Origin: Rhodobacter sp.
GTDB lineage: Bacteria > Pseudomonadota > Alphaproteobacteria > Rhodobacterales > Rhodobacteraceae
DNA: 50,496 bases
NCBI GenBank assembly: GCA_027487575.1
Contig: JAIYDJ010000074.1
Span: 1-50,496 of the forward strand
Reading direction: 5' to 3'
Shown here: positions 15,270 to 24,868 of the stretch, one piece after another
Layout of the letters: each line of letters opens with the position of its first letter
Numbering within the stretch: position 1 is the stretch's first letter
The notes under the pieces: model-generated
The model's input: the letters and a program-made list of their open reading frames with translations, nothing else
What the model was told of the DNA's origin: nothing
The model's database searches: none
Position numbers and translations under genes: made by a program

Positions 15270-17867
15270 ATGTCGGGTTCTGAATTCTATGACGGTATTC
15301 GCACCGCAGAACAGCAGGCCCGGCGCAACCACCGCCTGCTGATCGTCGCAATTGCGGTGCTGGCCATCGTGGTCGCCTTCAGCGGCTTCTACGTGTTCCG
15401 CCAGATCGACGACCAGATGGAAAAGAACGCGGCTGCCGCGTCCGACAATCGGACCTGGGTCATCGCGCAACTGGAAGTCGACCTTGGAAACCTGTCCATT
15501 GCCCTGTCGGAGGCGTTGCTTTCAGACGACCCGGCAGCCAGGGCCGAGCATGTCCGCGAACAGTTCGACATCCTCTACAGCCGGGTCTCCCTGCTGCGCA
15601 ACGGCGGCATCCTGCGCGATACCGACCTCGAGGCGCTGGACGAATGGCTTTATCTCAGCGGCAACGACGGCCTGCTGAACCGCCTCGTTCCCGTCATCGA
15701 CGGACCCGACGAAGGTCTGGTCGCCGCCATGCCGATGATGGTGGAAGAGCTTTCGGCGCTGCGATCGAACCTGCGTTTCGCCATCGTCGATGCCGTCTTC
15801 ACCTTCATGAAACGTGGCGACACGCTGCGCAACACGATGCGCGAAACGTTGCGGATGTTCACGGGGGCCACGCTGTGGCTGCTTTCGGGGATGGCGGCGC
15901 TGATGCTGGGCCTGCTGCTGCAGAGCCGGACGCGGACACGGCATGCAAGGGCGCTTGAACTTGCGCTGCAGAACCTGCGCACCACGATCAACTCGGCGCT
16001 CGATGCCGTGCTGATCCTGAACACCGAAGGGCGCGTGGTCGAGTCCAACAGCGCGACCGTGTCGATGTTCGGCGGCAATCTGGAAGCTGTCCGGCCAAGG
16101 CTGGACGACATCCTGCGCGGCATTGTGGCGGATGGCGCGCCGTCCGGCCGCGTCAGACTGACCCCCGGCATGTGGGTGCGGGCGCAAGGGGTTCGGCTGG
16201 ACGGGACGGTCTTTCCCGCCAAGGCCAGCGTCGGCACAGGTCAAACCGTATCGGGACGACCGATCAGCGTGGTGTTCATCCACGATATCACCGACCAGAT
16301 CGCACATGAGGAAAATCTGGCACAGGCGCGCAACGCCGCGATGGAGGCGGACGAGGCGAAGGCGCGCTTCCTGGCCGTGATGAGCCACGAGATGCGCACG
16401 CCACTGACCGGCCTCTTGTCCGCGCTGGACCTGCTGACCCGCACGACCAGGCTGGACGACACGCAGGCCTGGCTGTCCGACATCATCCGGACCTGTGGCA
16501 CGACGGCGCTGGAACAGGTGAACAACGTGCTGCACCTCAGCCGGATGAACGATGCCGAGGCCAGCCAGTATCCGGTGACCAGCTTCTCGCTGACGCGGGC
16601 GCTGAAAGACATCACGCGGCTGTTCGAACCCGACGCGGCCCGGCAGGAAACATCGGTCGAGATCACCGGCGTTGACGGCAGCGCGGTGGGGGTGGCCCTG
16701 CCGATGCAACTGTTGCAGCGCGCGGTCGGAAACCTTTTGTCGAATGCGGTGAAGTTCACCGAACGGGGGCATATCCGCGTCGGGCTGACGCATGCCCCGG
16801 CCACAAGGGACGGCTGGCTGGCGCTGCGGATCTCGGTCGAAGACAGCGGCATAGGGATTGCCACGGCGGATCTGGACCGCATTTTCCGCAACTTCGAAAC
16901 GCTGGATTCCTCTTACGTCCGGGTCCGCGAGGGCAGCGGGCTGGGTCTGGGCATCGCCAAGCTGGCGGTTGAAGAGATGGGCGGCCACATCGAAACGGAA
17001 AGCGAACTTGGCAAGGGCAGCCGCTTTACCATCGTGCTGGAGGCGCCGATGGCCGAAATCGAGCCGACCGAACCGGAAGCCGATACCCTGACCGCGTCGC
17101 CGCTGGACCGGATCACGGTCCTGCTGGCCGAGGACAACATGATCAACCGCACCCTGATGGCGCAGCAGCTTGCCGGGCTCGGGGCCGTCGTGACCACGGC
17201 GGTGGACGGACAGGACGCGGTGGAAAAGGCGATTGCCGACCGGTTCGACCTGATCCTGATGGACATCTCGATGCCGCGCCTTGACGGATTGAGTGCCACG
17301 CGGCGGATCCGCGCCGATGGCCCCTGCCGGGATGTGCCGATCATCGCGATCACCGCGCAGGCCGCCCCGGAACGGCGCGAACAGTACCACGATTCCGGCA
17401 TGACCGACGTGATGACCAAACCCGCCCGCATCGACGTGCTGGTGGACACCATGCTGAAACATGCGCCAAAGGCGGAAGGAATGCGCCCGTCCACGACGGA
17501 CGACCCCGCCGGGGACGCGCCGGTTCTGCTGGCCAACGACCCCCTGATCGCCGCGCTGATGGAGGATCTGGGACGCGATTTCGTGGCACGGACGGTTGGC
17601 ACCTTCCAGACCGAGACGGACAAAGCCTTGGACCAGACGCGAAAGGCGCTGGCCGACCGTGATCTTGGCCGGGTGCGTGAACTGGCCCACAGTTCGGCCG
17701 GGGCCGCGGCTGTCTTGGGCCTTTCCGCGCTGAACGCGGCGCTTCTGAGCCAGGAAAACGCCGCGATCAAGGGCGACGACGCCTCTGCCCTGTCGTTGCA
17801 GGCAGAGGTCGAGCAGCTTTACGAGAAAAGCGTACGGCATCTGGGTCGGGTTCTGGCCGACGCCTGA
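15270..17867 (+). CDS. Tripartite hybrid sensor histidine kinase (HisKA-HATPase-REC-Hpt)
   Basis: An 865-residue membrane sensor. It has a first transmembrane helix (about 22-44), a periplasmic domain of about 150 residues, a second helix (about 197-217), a PAS-like region (about 235-345), then HisKA with phospho-His373 in VMSHEMRTPLTG. The ATPase has an N box in NLLSNAVKF and G boxes in DSGIGIA and GSGLGLGIAK. The receiver has Asp665 in LILMDISMP, and the C-terminal Hpt domain has His807 in LAHSSAGAA. All phosphorelay residues are present, as in ArcB/TorS-type kinases, so phosphate can be passed His-Asp-His to a separate regulator. No REC-only partner is encoded in the operon; the LuxR-type regulator nearby is a candidate. 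The gene ends 3 bases from the convergent Ala/Pro-rich gene. Confidence 0.93.
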   Translation: MSGSEFYDGIRTAEQQARRNHRLLIVAIAVLAIVVAFSGFYVFRQIDDQMEKNAAAASDNRTWVIAQLEVDLGNLSIALSEALLSDDPAARAEHVREQFDILYSRVSLLRNGGILRDTDLEALDEWLYLSGNDGLLNRLVPVIDGPDEGLVAAMPMMVEELSALRSNLRFAIVDAVFTFMKRGDTLRNTMRETLRMFTGATLWLLSGMAALMLGLLLQSRTRTRHARALELALQNLRTTINSALDAVLILNTEGRVVESNSATVSMFGGNLEAVRPRLDDILRGIVADGAPSGRVRLTPGMWVRAQGVRLDGTVFPAKASVGTGQTVSGRPISVVFIHDITDQIAHEENLAQARNAAMEADEAKARFLAVMSHEMRTPLTGLLSALDLLTRTTRLDDTQAWLSDIIRTCGTTALEQVNNVLHLSRMNDAEASQYPVTSFSLTRALKDITRLFEPDAARQETSVEITGVDGSAVGVALPMQLLQRAVGNLLSNAVKFTERGHIRVGLTHAPATRDGWLALRISVEDSGIGIATADLDRIFRNFETLDSSYVRVREGSGLGLGIAKLAVEEMGGHIETESELGKGSRFTIVLEAPMAEIEPTEPEADTLTASPLDRITVLLAEDNMINRTLMAQQLAGLGAVVTTAVDGQDAVEKAIADRFDLILMDISMPRLDGLSATRRIRADGPCRDVPIIAITAQAAPERREQYHDSGMTDVMTKPARIDVLVDTMLKHAPKAEGMRPSTTDDPAGDAPVLLANDPLIAALMEDLGRDFVARTVGTFQTETDKALDQTRKALADRDLGRVRELAHSSAGAAAVLGLSALNAALLSQENAAIKGDDASALSLQAEVEQLYEKSVRHLGRVLADA

Positions 17868-17870
17868 AGG

Positions 17871-18551
17871 TCAGTCCGGTTCGTCGAAGGCGGCGAACCC
17901 CGCCGCCATCGCGGCAGCAGCGGCGGACGGTGCCTTGGCGGGCGAGGCATCGTCGATGTCGAACGCCGCAAAGGCGGCGGCAGCACTCGCCATGCCGTCG
18001 GCGGCCGAAACCGACGCGGATCGGCGTCTGGATATGGGCGTGACCGGCAGGGGCGGATGCTCTGCCTGATCCGGCGGCGCAACGGGCGTCGGGTCCGGTG
18101 CGGGCGCATCCGCGTCCAGTGCCGACAGTGCGGCGAACGCATCGCCAAGGTCGCCGCCCAGGGTCGTCTGCGCCTTCGGGCGTTCGTGTGGGGCCGGTTC
18201 GGTGTCGGGCGGGGCCGAAGCCGCTGCAAGCAACAGCGCCGCATCCTCCAGCCGGACGGTGGACATCGAAACGCGCATGGCCTTCGGGCGCGCCGCAGGC
18301 GGTTCCGGCGGCGGAGAGGCCTCGGGTTGGGCCGGTGGCATCGCCGCTTCGGCCACGAAAGGCAGCGGCGGGGCACCCGACTGCAGCATGGCCAGACGCA
18401 GCGCCAGCCGGACCCTGCGCTCGGCTGCCGTCGTGCCGGCATTCTGGCCGCCGGGCAAGGCATCCGACGCGGTGAACACGAAACCGGGCGGCATCTGCGA
18501 CAGCAGGTCCGTCACGCGGCCCACCAGCCCTGTCAGGTTCTTTTCCGGCAT
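17871..18551 (-). CDS. Ala/Pro-rich protein of unknown function with repeated FAA motif
   Basis: A 226-residue low-complexity protein I do not recognise. The N-terminal 60 residues look folded ([32 protein letters not shown]); the rest is Pro/Ala-rich and acidic. A short motif recurs in the C-terminal half: [18 protein letters not shown] and GFAAFDEPD, each a hydrophobic FAA core followed by acidic residues. That pattern suggests short binding peptides on a disordered tail. The ATG at 18551 has GAGGAG 7 bases upstream, which is strong support for expression. It is divergent from flgB, with the flgB sigma-54 promoter just upstream of its start, and convergent with the hybrid kinase. Confidence 0.65.
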   Translation of the reverse strand: MPEKNLTGLVGRVTDLLSQMPPGFVFTASDALPGGQNAGTTAAERRVRLALRLAMLQSGAPPLPFVAEAAMPPAQPEASPPPEPPAARPKAMRVSMSTVRLEDAALLLAAASAPPDTEPAPHERPKAQTTLGGDLGDAFAALSALDADAPAPDPTPVAPPDQAEHPPLPVTPISRRRSASVSAADGMASAAAAFAAFDIDDASPAKAPSAAAAAMAAGFAAFDEPD

Positions 18552-18570
18552 TTTCAACTCCTCGGTCAAT

Positions 18571-18587
18571 CTGGCATCGGTCTTGCA
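18571..18587 (+). promoter_or_regulatory. Sigma-54 promoter of the flgB operon
   Basis: CTGGCATCGGTCTTGCA contains TGGCAT-N5-TTGCA with exactly ten bases between the GG and GC elements, a perfect -24/-12 spacing. Transcription would start near 18599, 25 bases before flgB. Confidence 0.88.
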
Positions 18588-18623
18588 AGGATCGGGCCAG
18601 ATGACACCGATCCGAGGTTACAA

Positions 18624-19010
18624 ATGACAAATGCGTTGCGGGATCATATCGGGTTCCATGCCGAGGCGCTGATGCTGGGGGAACGGCGGGGGGCGATCCT
18701 TGCCAGCAACATCGCGCAGGCGGCGACGCCGGGCTACAAGGCGCGCGACATCGACTTTGCCGCCGAACTGGCGCGGCGAAACGGGATGGGCACGCTGGCC
18801 GCCAGCCATCCGGGCCACATGACGGCTGGCGCCGCCATCGACGGCGGTCCGGGGTATCGCGTGCCGGTCAACGCCTCGCTGGACGGCAACACCGTGGAAC
18901 CGGCAGTCGAACAGACCAAATTCGCCGAAAACGCGCTGCGCCAGCAGGCAAGCCTGACCTTTCTGAACCGCCGCATTTCCGGCCTGATGTCCGCGATCCG
19001 GGGAGAATAG
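18624..19010 (+). CDS. flgB: Flagellar proximal rod protein FlgB
   Basis: A 128-residue rod protein, the usual FlgB length. The conserved N-terminal rod/hook motif is [20 protein letters not shown] (residues 28-47), and the C-terminal helix has the [18 protein letters not shown] pattern. FlgB forms part of the proximal rod in the periplasm after type III export. Its ATG at 18624 has GAGG upstream and follows a sigma-54 promoter. It is the first gene of flgB-flgC-flgD-flgE-flgF. fliE, its usual partner, is not in the window. Confidence 0.93.
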   Translation: MTNALRDHIGFHAEALMLGERRGAILASNIAQAATPGYKARDIDFAAELARRNGMGTLAASHPGHMTAGAAIDGGPGYRVPVNASLDGNTVEPAVEQTKFAENALRQQASLTFLNRRISGLMSAIRGE

Positions 19011-19014
19011 AACC

Positions 19015-19425
19015 ATGGCCGAGATCAGGAACGTCTTCGACATCGGCACCCGCGCCCTGTCGGCGCAGATGCTGCGGCTGAACGCCACCGCCTCCAACCT
19101 GGCCAACGCAGGCTCGGTATCGGGCACCGCCGAGGGGGCCTACCGCGCGCTGCGTCCGGTCTTCGTGGTGGACGAGGCCGCGCCGGGAAGCGGTTTGACC
19201 GCCCCCCGCGCAGACCGGATCGTGCAACTGGACCGCGACCCCGCCCGGATGTTCCGGCCCGACCACCCGCAGGCCGACGCCGACGGGTACGTCTATGAAG
19301 CCGCCGTCGAGGTGGAAGAAGAGATGGTCGAGATGCTGGAGGCCAGCCGCCAGTACCAGAATACGCTGGAATCCCTATCCACCCTGCGGGCGATGATGGC
19401 CCGCACCTTGACCATGGGCCAATAG
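19015..19425 (+). CDS. flgC: Flagellar proximal rod protein FlgC
   Basis: A 136-residue rod protein. The N-terminus has the family motif LNATASNLANAGSVSG and the C-terminal helix VEEEMVEMLEASRQYQNTLE matches the FlgC end, where VNxVxEMxxMIxAxRxYxAN is usual. It follows flgB after 4 bases, so the two are co-translated. FlgC polymerises with FlgB and FlgF to form the proximal rod. Confidence 0.94.
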   Translation: MAEIRNVFDIGTRALSAQMLRLNATASNLANAGSVSGTAEGAYRALRPVFVVDEAAPGSGLTAPRADRIVQLDRDPARMFRPDHPQADADGYVYEAAVEVEEEMVEMLEASRQYQNTLESLSTLRAMMARTLTMGQ

Positions 19426-19447
19426 CGCCCTGCCGCAGGACAATGAC

Positions 19448-20107
19448 ATGACAACGATCTCTCCCATCACCTCTTCCGCCACGCAGGCCATGGCACAGAC
19501 CGGCAGCAAGGCCCTGGGCCAGCAGGATTTCCTGACGCTGCTGACGGCGCAGCTGAAAAACCAGGACCCGCTCAACCCGATGGACAACGCCGAGTTCCTG
19601 GGCCAGATGGCGCAGTTTTCCACCGTCTCCGGGATCGAACGCGTCAACGACACGCTGTCGGGGTTCGGGTCGGGGATGCGCGACATGCGCATTTCGATGG
19701 CCTCCACCATGCTGGGCCATTCGGTGCTGGTGCCGGGTTCGGTCGCCTATCCGGATGCCGAAGGCGCGGTGCGCGGGGCGGTCGATCTGCCGGCGGCGGT
19801 GCAGTCGCTTGTCGTCAGCTATTCCGACGGGCGCACGGGCACCCTGTTGCACAGCCAGACGCTGGGCGCGCAGCCTTCCGGCCTTGTCGGGTTCGAATGG
19901 ACCGATCTGCCCCCCGAAGTCACCGCCGCGCGCGGCCCGGTGCGCGTGTCGCTGTCGGGCGTGCAGGACGGATCGTCGGTCAACCTTGACCCGCAGGTCT
20001 ATGCGCGTGTGCTGTCGGCCAATGCCGGGGCCGGGCTGGACGACGTCACCCTGCAGGTTGAAGGTTTCGGCGCGATCAACACGCTGGAAATCGACTCCTT
20101 CCGCTAA
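19448..20107 (+). CDS. flgD: Flagellar hook cap protein FlgD
   Basis: A 219-residue protein. The N-terminal FlgD motif is clear: LGQQDFLTLLTAQLKNQDPL (residues 19-38) followed by NPMDNAEFLGQMAQFSTV. The C-terminal part is the beta-rich Tudor/FnIII-like cap region (LVVSYSDGRTGTL, GFEWTD). FlgD caps the growing hook, is needed to add FlgE subunits and is then lost. It sits between flgC and flgE in the sigma-54-driven operon. Confidence 0.94.
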   Translation: MTTISPITSSATQAMAQTGSKALGQQDFLTLLTAQLKNQDPLNPMDNAEFLGQMAQFSTVSGIERVNDTLSGFGSGMRDMRISMASTMLGHSVLVPGSVAYPDAEGAVRGAVDLPAAVQSLVVSYSDGRTGTLLHSQTLGAQPSGLVGFEWTDLPPEVTAARGPVRVSLSGVQDGSSVNLDPQVYARVLSANAGAGLDDVTLQVEGFGAINTLEIDSFR

Positions 20108-20134
20108 CCCCCTCCCCGTTCAAAGGAAAATCGC

Positions 20135-21406
20135 ATGTCGATGAACACCGCCCTGTCCGGGCTGACCGCGGCACAGGCAGATATCGCCGCCACGTCGAAC
20201 AACATCGCCAACGTGGCGACCATCGGATTCCGCGGCAGCCGGACCGAATTTGCTGACATCTACAACCAGTCGCCCTTTTCGGTGTCGCGCACCGCCGTGG
20301 GAACCGGCACGCAGGTCACCCGCGTCGCGCAGGACTTTTCGCAGGGCAGCATCGTCGGCACCGGCAACCGTCTTGATCTGGCGATCGAGGGTGCGGGCTT
20401 TTTCGCGCTGCGGCCCACCGGCACCACGCCGGGGGCGGCGGCCGAGACACTATATTCGCGCGCAGGGGCCTTCGGTCTTTCGGCGGGGGGCGTGATCCAG
20501 AACGCCTCGGGGCAGCAGCTTCTGGGCTGGCCGGTCGCGACCAGCGGGCAGGTCCTGTCCGAGGCGCTGACCACGGCGATGCCGCTGGAAATCCCGCTGT
20601 CGATGGGAACGCCGGTGGCCACGACCGCGGTGTCGCTGGCCGTCACCCTGCCGACCGATGCGGCGATGGCAGGCTCGCAGGATGCCGTGCCGCCAACGGC
20701 CGCCTTTTCGGTGGCGGACCCGACAAGCTGGGCCCACCGCACCAGCATTCCGATGTTCGACGATCAGGGTCGGTCGGTCGAGGCCGAGGTCTATCTGGTG
20801 CGGATGGCCAATCCCTCTGCAACGTCCGAAGTCACGGCCTATGCCGCCCATCTTGTCCGCGAGGGCGCGGTGTTCGCGCCTGCGGGCGGAAACACCCTCT
20901 CGTTCGATGCCGACGGCATTCCGGTCACCGGCAGCGCGCCATTGTCCTTTGCCGGGGCAGAGGGCGCGATCAGTGTCGATCTGACCTCCTCCACGCTGGA
21001 TGACCAGCCGTTCGAAGTGTCGTCGGCGGCGCATGACGGTCTGACCGAAACGCAACTGACCACGCTGGACATCGATTCCGAAGGAACGGTCTGGGCGGTC
21101 TACGGGTCGGAAGACCGGGTCGCACGGGGCAAACTGCTGCTGGTGAACTTTTCCAACCCCGGCGGGATGCGCGTCATGGGCAGCGCCGCCTTCGCGGCCA
21201 CCACCGAGTCAGGCGTGCCGATGGCGGGATCGCCCGGGGGGTCGGGGTTCGGGCTGCTGCGGTCGGGCGCGCTGGAAAAGGCCAATGTGGACCTGACCGA
21301 AGAGCTGGTGAACCTGATCACGGCGCAGCGCAACTATCAGGCCAGCGCCAAGGCGATGGAAACGTCGTCGTCGATGATGCAGACCATCATGAACCTGCGC
21401 GGCTGA
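20135..21406 (+). CDS. flgE: Flagellar hook protein FlgE
   Basis: A 423-residue hook subunit. The N-terminal domain reads MSMNTALSGLTAAQADIAA followed by TSNNIANVATIGFRGSRTEF. The C-terminal domain has LEKANVDLTEELVNLITAQ followed by RNYQASAKAMETSSSMMQTI, the standard axial-protein ends that form the D0 coiled coil. The middle is the surface-exposed D1/D2 region. AAGGA precedes the ATG. FlgE polymerises to the flexible hook that joins rod and filament. Confidence 0.96.
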   Translation: MSMNTALSGLTAAQADIAATSNNIANVATIGFRGSRTEFADIYNQSPFSVSRTAVGTGTQVTRVAQDFSQGSIVGTGNRLDLAIEGAGFFALRPTGTTPGAAAETLYSRAGAFGLSAGGVIQNASGQQLLGWPVATSGQVLSEALTTAMPLEIPLSMGTPVATTAVSLAVTLPTDAAMAGSQDAVPPTAAFSVADPTSWAHRTSIPMFDDQGRSVEAEVYLVRMANPSATSEVTAYAAHLVREGAVFAPAGGNTLSFDADGIPVTGSAPLSFAGAEGAISVDLTSSTLDDQPFEVSSAAHDGLTETQLTTLDIDSEGTVWAVYGSEDRVARGKLLLVNFSNPGGMRVMGSAAFAATTESGVPMAGSPGGSGFGLLRSGALEKANVDLTEELVNLITAQRNYQASAKAMETSSSMMQTIMNLRG

Positions 21407-21418
21407 TCGGCGGACTGA

Positions 21419-22186
21419 ATGGACCGTTTGATACATACCGCGCTGAACTCGCTGGCAAACCTTCGGGACCAGCGGGTTGTCTCGGCGCAGAACCTGGCCA
21501 ACCTTGCGGTGCCGGGCTTCCGGCGCGATCTGGCGAACGAAGGGTCGGCGCATTTTATCGATGCGTCGGGCAGCCTGACCGCACGCGCGATGCAACTGGA
21601 ACGCGGGCAGCACGGCTTTTCGCGCGAGGCGGGTCCGATGGACCGCACGGGCGATCAGATGGATCTTGCCATTGCGGACCGGGGGTTCTTCTACATCCAG
21701 CCGAAGGGCGGGGGCGCACCCGCCCTGTCGCGCCGCGCCGACCTGCAGGTGGGCCCCGGTGGCGTGCTGCAGAACGGGGCGGGCGAGGCGCTCCTGGGTG
21801 CAGACCTGCAGCCGGTGGTTCTGCCGCCCTTCCGCAGTCTGGAAGTCGACGATCTGGGACAGATCGTGATCACCCCCCAGGACGGCGCCCCCGGAGAGCG
21901 GCTGATGGTCGGGACGCTGGGCACGGTCGATCCGGGAGATGATCTCGCTCTGACCAAATCAGCCGATGGCCGCGTCCGCACGGCCGACGGCAGCCCCCTG
22001 CCCGCGCCGGACCAACGCCCCCGCATCCTGCAGGGCGTGCGTGAAGGCAGCAATGTGAACGCGACCGCCGAACTGATCGACAGCATCGAGTTGCAGCGCA
22101 CGTTCGAACTGAACCTGCGGATGATCCAGACCGCGCGCGAAGTCGACGAGGCGGGATCGGCGCTGCTGCGGCCGCCCGAGACCTGA
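21419..22186 (+). CDS. flgF: Flagellar rod protein FlgF
   Basis: A 255-residue rod protein. It opens MDRLIHTALNSLANLRDQR with NLANLAVPGFRRDL in place of the more common NLANxxTxGF. The central part has the FlgF/FlgG signature DQMDLAIADRGFFYIQ, and the C-terminus has GVREGSNVNATAELIDSIEL followed by QRTFELNLRMI. It follows flgE by 12 bases and is the last gene of this operon; flgG starts 100 bases later from its own sigma-54 promoter. FlgF is a proximal rod subunit. Confidence 0.94.
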   Translation: MDRLIHTALNSLANLRDQRVVSAQNLANLAVPGFRRDLANEGSAHFIDASGSLTARAMQLERGQHGFSREAGPMDRTGDQMDLAIADRGFFYIQPKGGGAPALSRRADLQVGPGGVLQNGAGEALLGADLQPVVLPPFRSLEVDDLGQIVITPQDGAPGERLMVGTLGTVDPGDDLALTKSADGRVRTADGSPLPAPDQRPRILQGVREGSNVNATAELIDSIELQRTFELNLRMIQTAREVDEAGSALLRPPET

Positions 22187-22225
22187 TCCGGCCCAGACGG
22201 ACCGAACCGGTCTGCGCCCGCGATG

Positions 22226-22241
22226 TGGCACGCGGCTTGCA
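22226..22241 (+). promoter_or_regulatory. Sigma-54 promoter of the flgG operon
   Basis: TGGCACGCGGCTTGCA is a perfect match to the -24/-12 consensus TGGCAC-N5-TTGCA. Transcription would start near 22253, 36 bases before the flgG ATG. It splits the flg cluster into two operons. Confidence 0.92.
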
Positions 22242-22288
22242 GGCATCTTGCACAAGGCCGCGACACAGCCGATGACCAAGGAGCCAAG

Positions 22289-23077
22289 ATGTCCACCAAC
22301 GCGATGCACGTCGCCCGTACCGGGCTTGATGCCCAGCAGACCCGGATGCAGGTGATCGCCAACAATCTGGCGAACGTCAACACAACCGGGTTCAAGCGCG
22401 ACCGCGCGAATTTCGAAACGCTTCTGTACCAGACCCACCGTGAGGCCGGGGCACAGACTTCGGACACGACCGCGCTGACCGGACCGCTGGCGATCGGCAC
22501 CGGCGTGCGGATCGTCGCGACCGAAAAGATCCACACCCAGGGCAGCCTGAACACCACGGGCAACGCGCTTGACCTTGCGATCAACGGCCAGGGGTTCTTT
22601 CAGGTCCTGATGCCGGACGGGCGCATGGGCTACAGCCGTGACGGCACGTTTTCGCGCAACGCCGATGGCCTTCTGACCACCAACAGCGGCTATGTCGTCC
22701 AACCCGAGATCACCATTCCCGAAGGCACTCTGGGCGTCACCGTGTCCAGTGACGGGATCGTGACCGCCACCTTGCCGGGTCAGGTCGAGGCGCAGGAACT
22801 GGGCCAGATCACGCTGGCCGCCTTCCCCAACCCGCGCGGGCTGGCCCCGGTGGGCGAGAATCTTCTGGTCGAAAGTCCAGCCTCTGGCGCCGCTGTCATC
22901 GGCACGCCGATGGCGGACGGGATCGGCAAGCTGGTGCAGGGCGCGCTCGAGGCGTCGAACGTCAATGTCGTGCAGGAACTGGTCGACATGATCGAAACCC
23001 AGCGCGCCTACGAGATCAGTTCCAAATCCATCTCGGCCTCGGACGAGATGCTTCGTTTCCTCACCAACAAGCTGTGA
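22289..23077 (+). CDS. flgG: Flagellar distal rod protein FlgG
   Basis: A 262-residue distal rod subunit, the normal FlgG length. It carries MHVARTGLDAQQTRMQVIAN followed by NLANVNTTGFKRDRANFE, the GNALDLAINGQGFFQV signature, and a C-terminal QRAYEISSKSISASDEML helix. The ATG at 22289 was chosen because AAGGAG lies 5 bases upstream and the conserved domain begins there; the frame is open further upstream but overlaps the promoter. Its stop overlaps the first bases of flgH. Confidence 0.96.
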   Translation: MSTNAMHVARTGLDAQQTRMQVIANNLANVNTTGFKRDRANFETLLYQTHREAGAQTSDTTALTGPLAIGTGVRIVATEKIHTQGSLNTTGNALDLAINGQGFFQVLMPDGRMGYSRDGTFSRNADGLLTTNSGYVVQPEITIPEGTLGVTVSSDGIVTATLPGQVEAQELGQITLAAFPNPRGLAPVGENLLVESPASGAAVIGTPMADGIGKLVQGALEASNVNVVQELVDMIETQRAYEISSKSISASDEMLRFLTNKL

Positions 23078-23736
23078 TGACCATGACCCGCATCCTTAAA
23101 CTCTTTCTTCTGCTGCCGCTGTGCGCCTGCGCGACCTATGTCGAGGACAAGGCCAGCCTGAACTACGCCCCCCTGTACCCCGAGGTCGAAACCTTTGCGC
23201 CGGTCACCACGGGCGGCATCTACCACAAGGGGGCCACCGGGCTGTTCGTGAACGACAGCCGCGCCGCTGCGGTGGGTGATGTGCTGACCATCCAGTTTTC
23301 CGAACGCTTCCAGGCGACGAAATCGCAGTCGGCCAATTCCGGCAGGTCGTCGTCCTTCGAGACGGAACTGCCAGGACTTCTGGTTGGCGACTTTGACAAC
23401 ACAAGTCTTTCCAGCTCGACCGACCAGTCGTTCTCGGGTCGCGGCGGGGCGGCGCAGTCGAATTCGTTTACCGGGCGGCTTTCGGTGTCGGTGGTGCGGG
23501 TACTGCCGAACGGGCACCTTGAAATCATGGGGCAAAAGCGGCTGACCCTGAACAACGGCAACGAATACGTCCGCATGACCGGGGTCGTGCGCCCCGAGGA
23601 TATCGGGCCCGAAAACGTGGTGTCGTCGGACCGCGTGGCCCACGCCGACATCCAGTATGTCGGTGCGGGCGATACCGCCGACACCGCCCGCAGGGGCTGG
23701 CTGTCGCGCGCCGTGGATGTGGTGAACCCGCTATGA
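23077..23736 (+). CDS. flgH: Flagellar L-ring lipoprotein FlgH
   Basis: A 219-residue outer-membrane lipoprotein forming the L ring bushing around the rod. It has a short signal sequence with the lipobox L-C-A-C, so the acylated residue is probably Cys18. The conserved FlgH region includes [20 protein letters not shown] near residue 50 and [19 protein letters not shown] near residue 160. The start is taken as the ATG at 23077, which overlaps the flgG stop as TGATG; a GTG at 23074 or ATG at 23083 is also possible. flgI follows with a four-base overlap. Confidence 0.94.
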   Translation: MTMTRILKLFLLLPLCACATYVEDKASLNYAPLYPEVETFAPVTTGGIYHKGATGLFVNDSRAAAVGDVLTIQFSERFQATKSQSANSGRSSSFETELPGLLVGDFDNTSLSSSTDQSFSGRGGAAQSNSFTGRLSVSVVRVLPNGHLEIMGQKRLTLNNGNEYVRMTGVVRPEDIGPENVVSSDRVAHADIQYVGAGDTADTARRGWLSRAVDVVNPL

Positions 23737-24860
23737 CCCTGCGCCTGCTGCTGCTTTTGCTGTCGCTGAGCGTGCCGTTCTGGTCGTCGCAGGCCTTTGC
23801 CGACCGGCTGAAAGACCTCGCCTCGTTTGGCGGGGTGCGGTCCAACCAGTTGGTGGGCTATGGCATCGTCGTCGGTCTTGCCGGGTCTGGTGACGGCAAT
23901 TCGGGGCTGACCCTGCAATCGCTGGAATCGCTGATCTCGCGGATGGGTCTGCAGGTCGACGCGCAGGACCTGAACGCCAAGAACGCGGCGGCCGTCATGG
24001 TGACGGCCGAATTGGGACCGTTCCTGAAGATCGGGCAGCGGCTGGATGTGACGGTGTCGACTGTCGGGCAGGCCAAATCGCTGAAGGGCGGTACCCTTCT
24101 GATGACGCCGCTGATGGGCGCGGATGGCGATATCTATGCCGTGGCGCAGGGCAACCTCGTTGTGGGCGGCCTGGGTGTCGAGGGCAAGGACGGATCATCC
24201 CTGACGGTGAACATCCCGACAGTCGGGCGGGTGGCGGACGGCGCCTCGGTTGAAAAGCTGGTGGAAAGTCCGTTCCTCGAGTCCGACTTTCTGGTTCTGA
24301 ACCTGAACCGGCCCGACTTTTCCACCTCGGCAGCGGTCGCCAAGGTGATCAACACGACCTTCGGCGACGGCACGGCCATCGCGGTGGATGGCAGTTCGAT
24401 CAGCGTCTTTGCACCCAGCGATCCGGGGCAGCGCGTGACCTTTGCCGGTCTGCTGGAAAACCTCGAGGTGACCCCGGACGCGCCCCGTGCGCGGATCGTC
24501 GTCAATTCGCGCACCGGGACGGTGGTGATCGGCGGCGATGTGCGGGTGACCCCTGCGGCGGTAACCCACGGGTCGCTGACCGTGCGGGTGACGGAAGACA
24601 CCAATGTGGATCAGGGCACGACGGTGATCGCGGGCGACGGCGCGACGGTGGTCGCGCCAGGCGACCCCGTTGTGACGCCGGACAGTCAGGTGGATGCCAG
24701 TCAGGAACCCGCCCGCGCCTTTGTCTTTGATGCCGGCGTATCGCTGTCGAGCCTTGTCGATGCGATCAACGCCATGGGGGCCAGCCCGGCAGACCTCGTC
24801 GCGATCCTTGAGGCGCTGCGCGAGGCCGGAGCGTTGCGCGCAGAACTTGTCGTGATCTGA
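23733..24860 (+). CDS. flgI: Flagellar P-ring protein FlgI
   Basis: A 375-residue periplasmic protein forming the P ring in the peptidoglycan layer. A signal peptide (about 1-22, ending SSQAFA) precedes [20 protein letters not shown] followed by [11 protein letters not shown], the family hallmark. The C-terminus has [20 protein letters not shown] followed by [13 protein letters not shown]. Its ATG overlaps the flgH stop by four bases. P-ring assembly normally needs FlgA, which in this genome is encoded 14 kb downstream. Confidence 0.97.
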   Translation: MTLRLLLLLLSLSVPFWSSQAFADRLKDLASFGGVRSNQLVGYGIVVGLAGSGDGNSGLTLQSLESLISRMGLQVDAQDLNAKNAAAVMVTAELGPFLKIGQRLDVTVSTVGQAKSLKGGTLLMTPLMGADGDIYAVAQGNLVVGGLGVEGKDGSSLTVNIPTVGRVADGASVEKLVESPFLESDFLVLNLNRPDFSTSAAVAKVINTTFGDGTAIAVDGSSISVFAPSDPGQRVTFAGLLENLEVTPDAPRARIVVNSRTGTVVIGGDVRVTPAAVTHGSLTVRVTEDTNVDQGTTVIAGDGATVVAPGDPVVTPDSQVDASQEPARAFVFDAGVSLSSLVDAINAMGASPADLVAILEALREAGALRAELVVI

Positions 24861-24868
24861 GGCCAGCC

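Noticed and set aside
15522..17840. 772-codon minus-strand frame opposite the hybrid kinase
   Set aside because: Antisense shadow of a well-supported gene; no recognisable domains.
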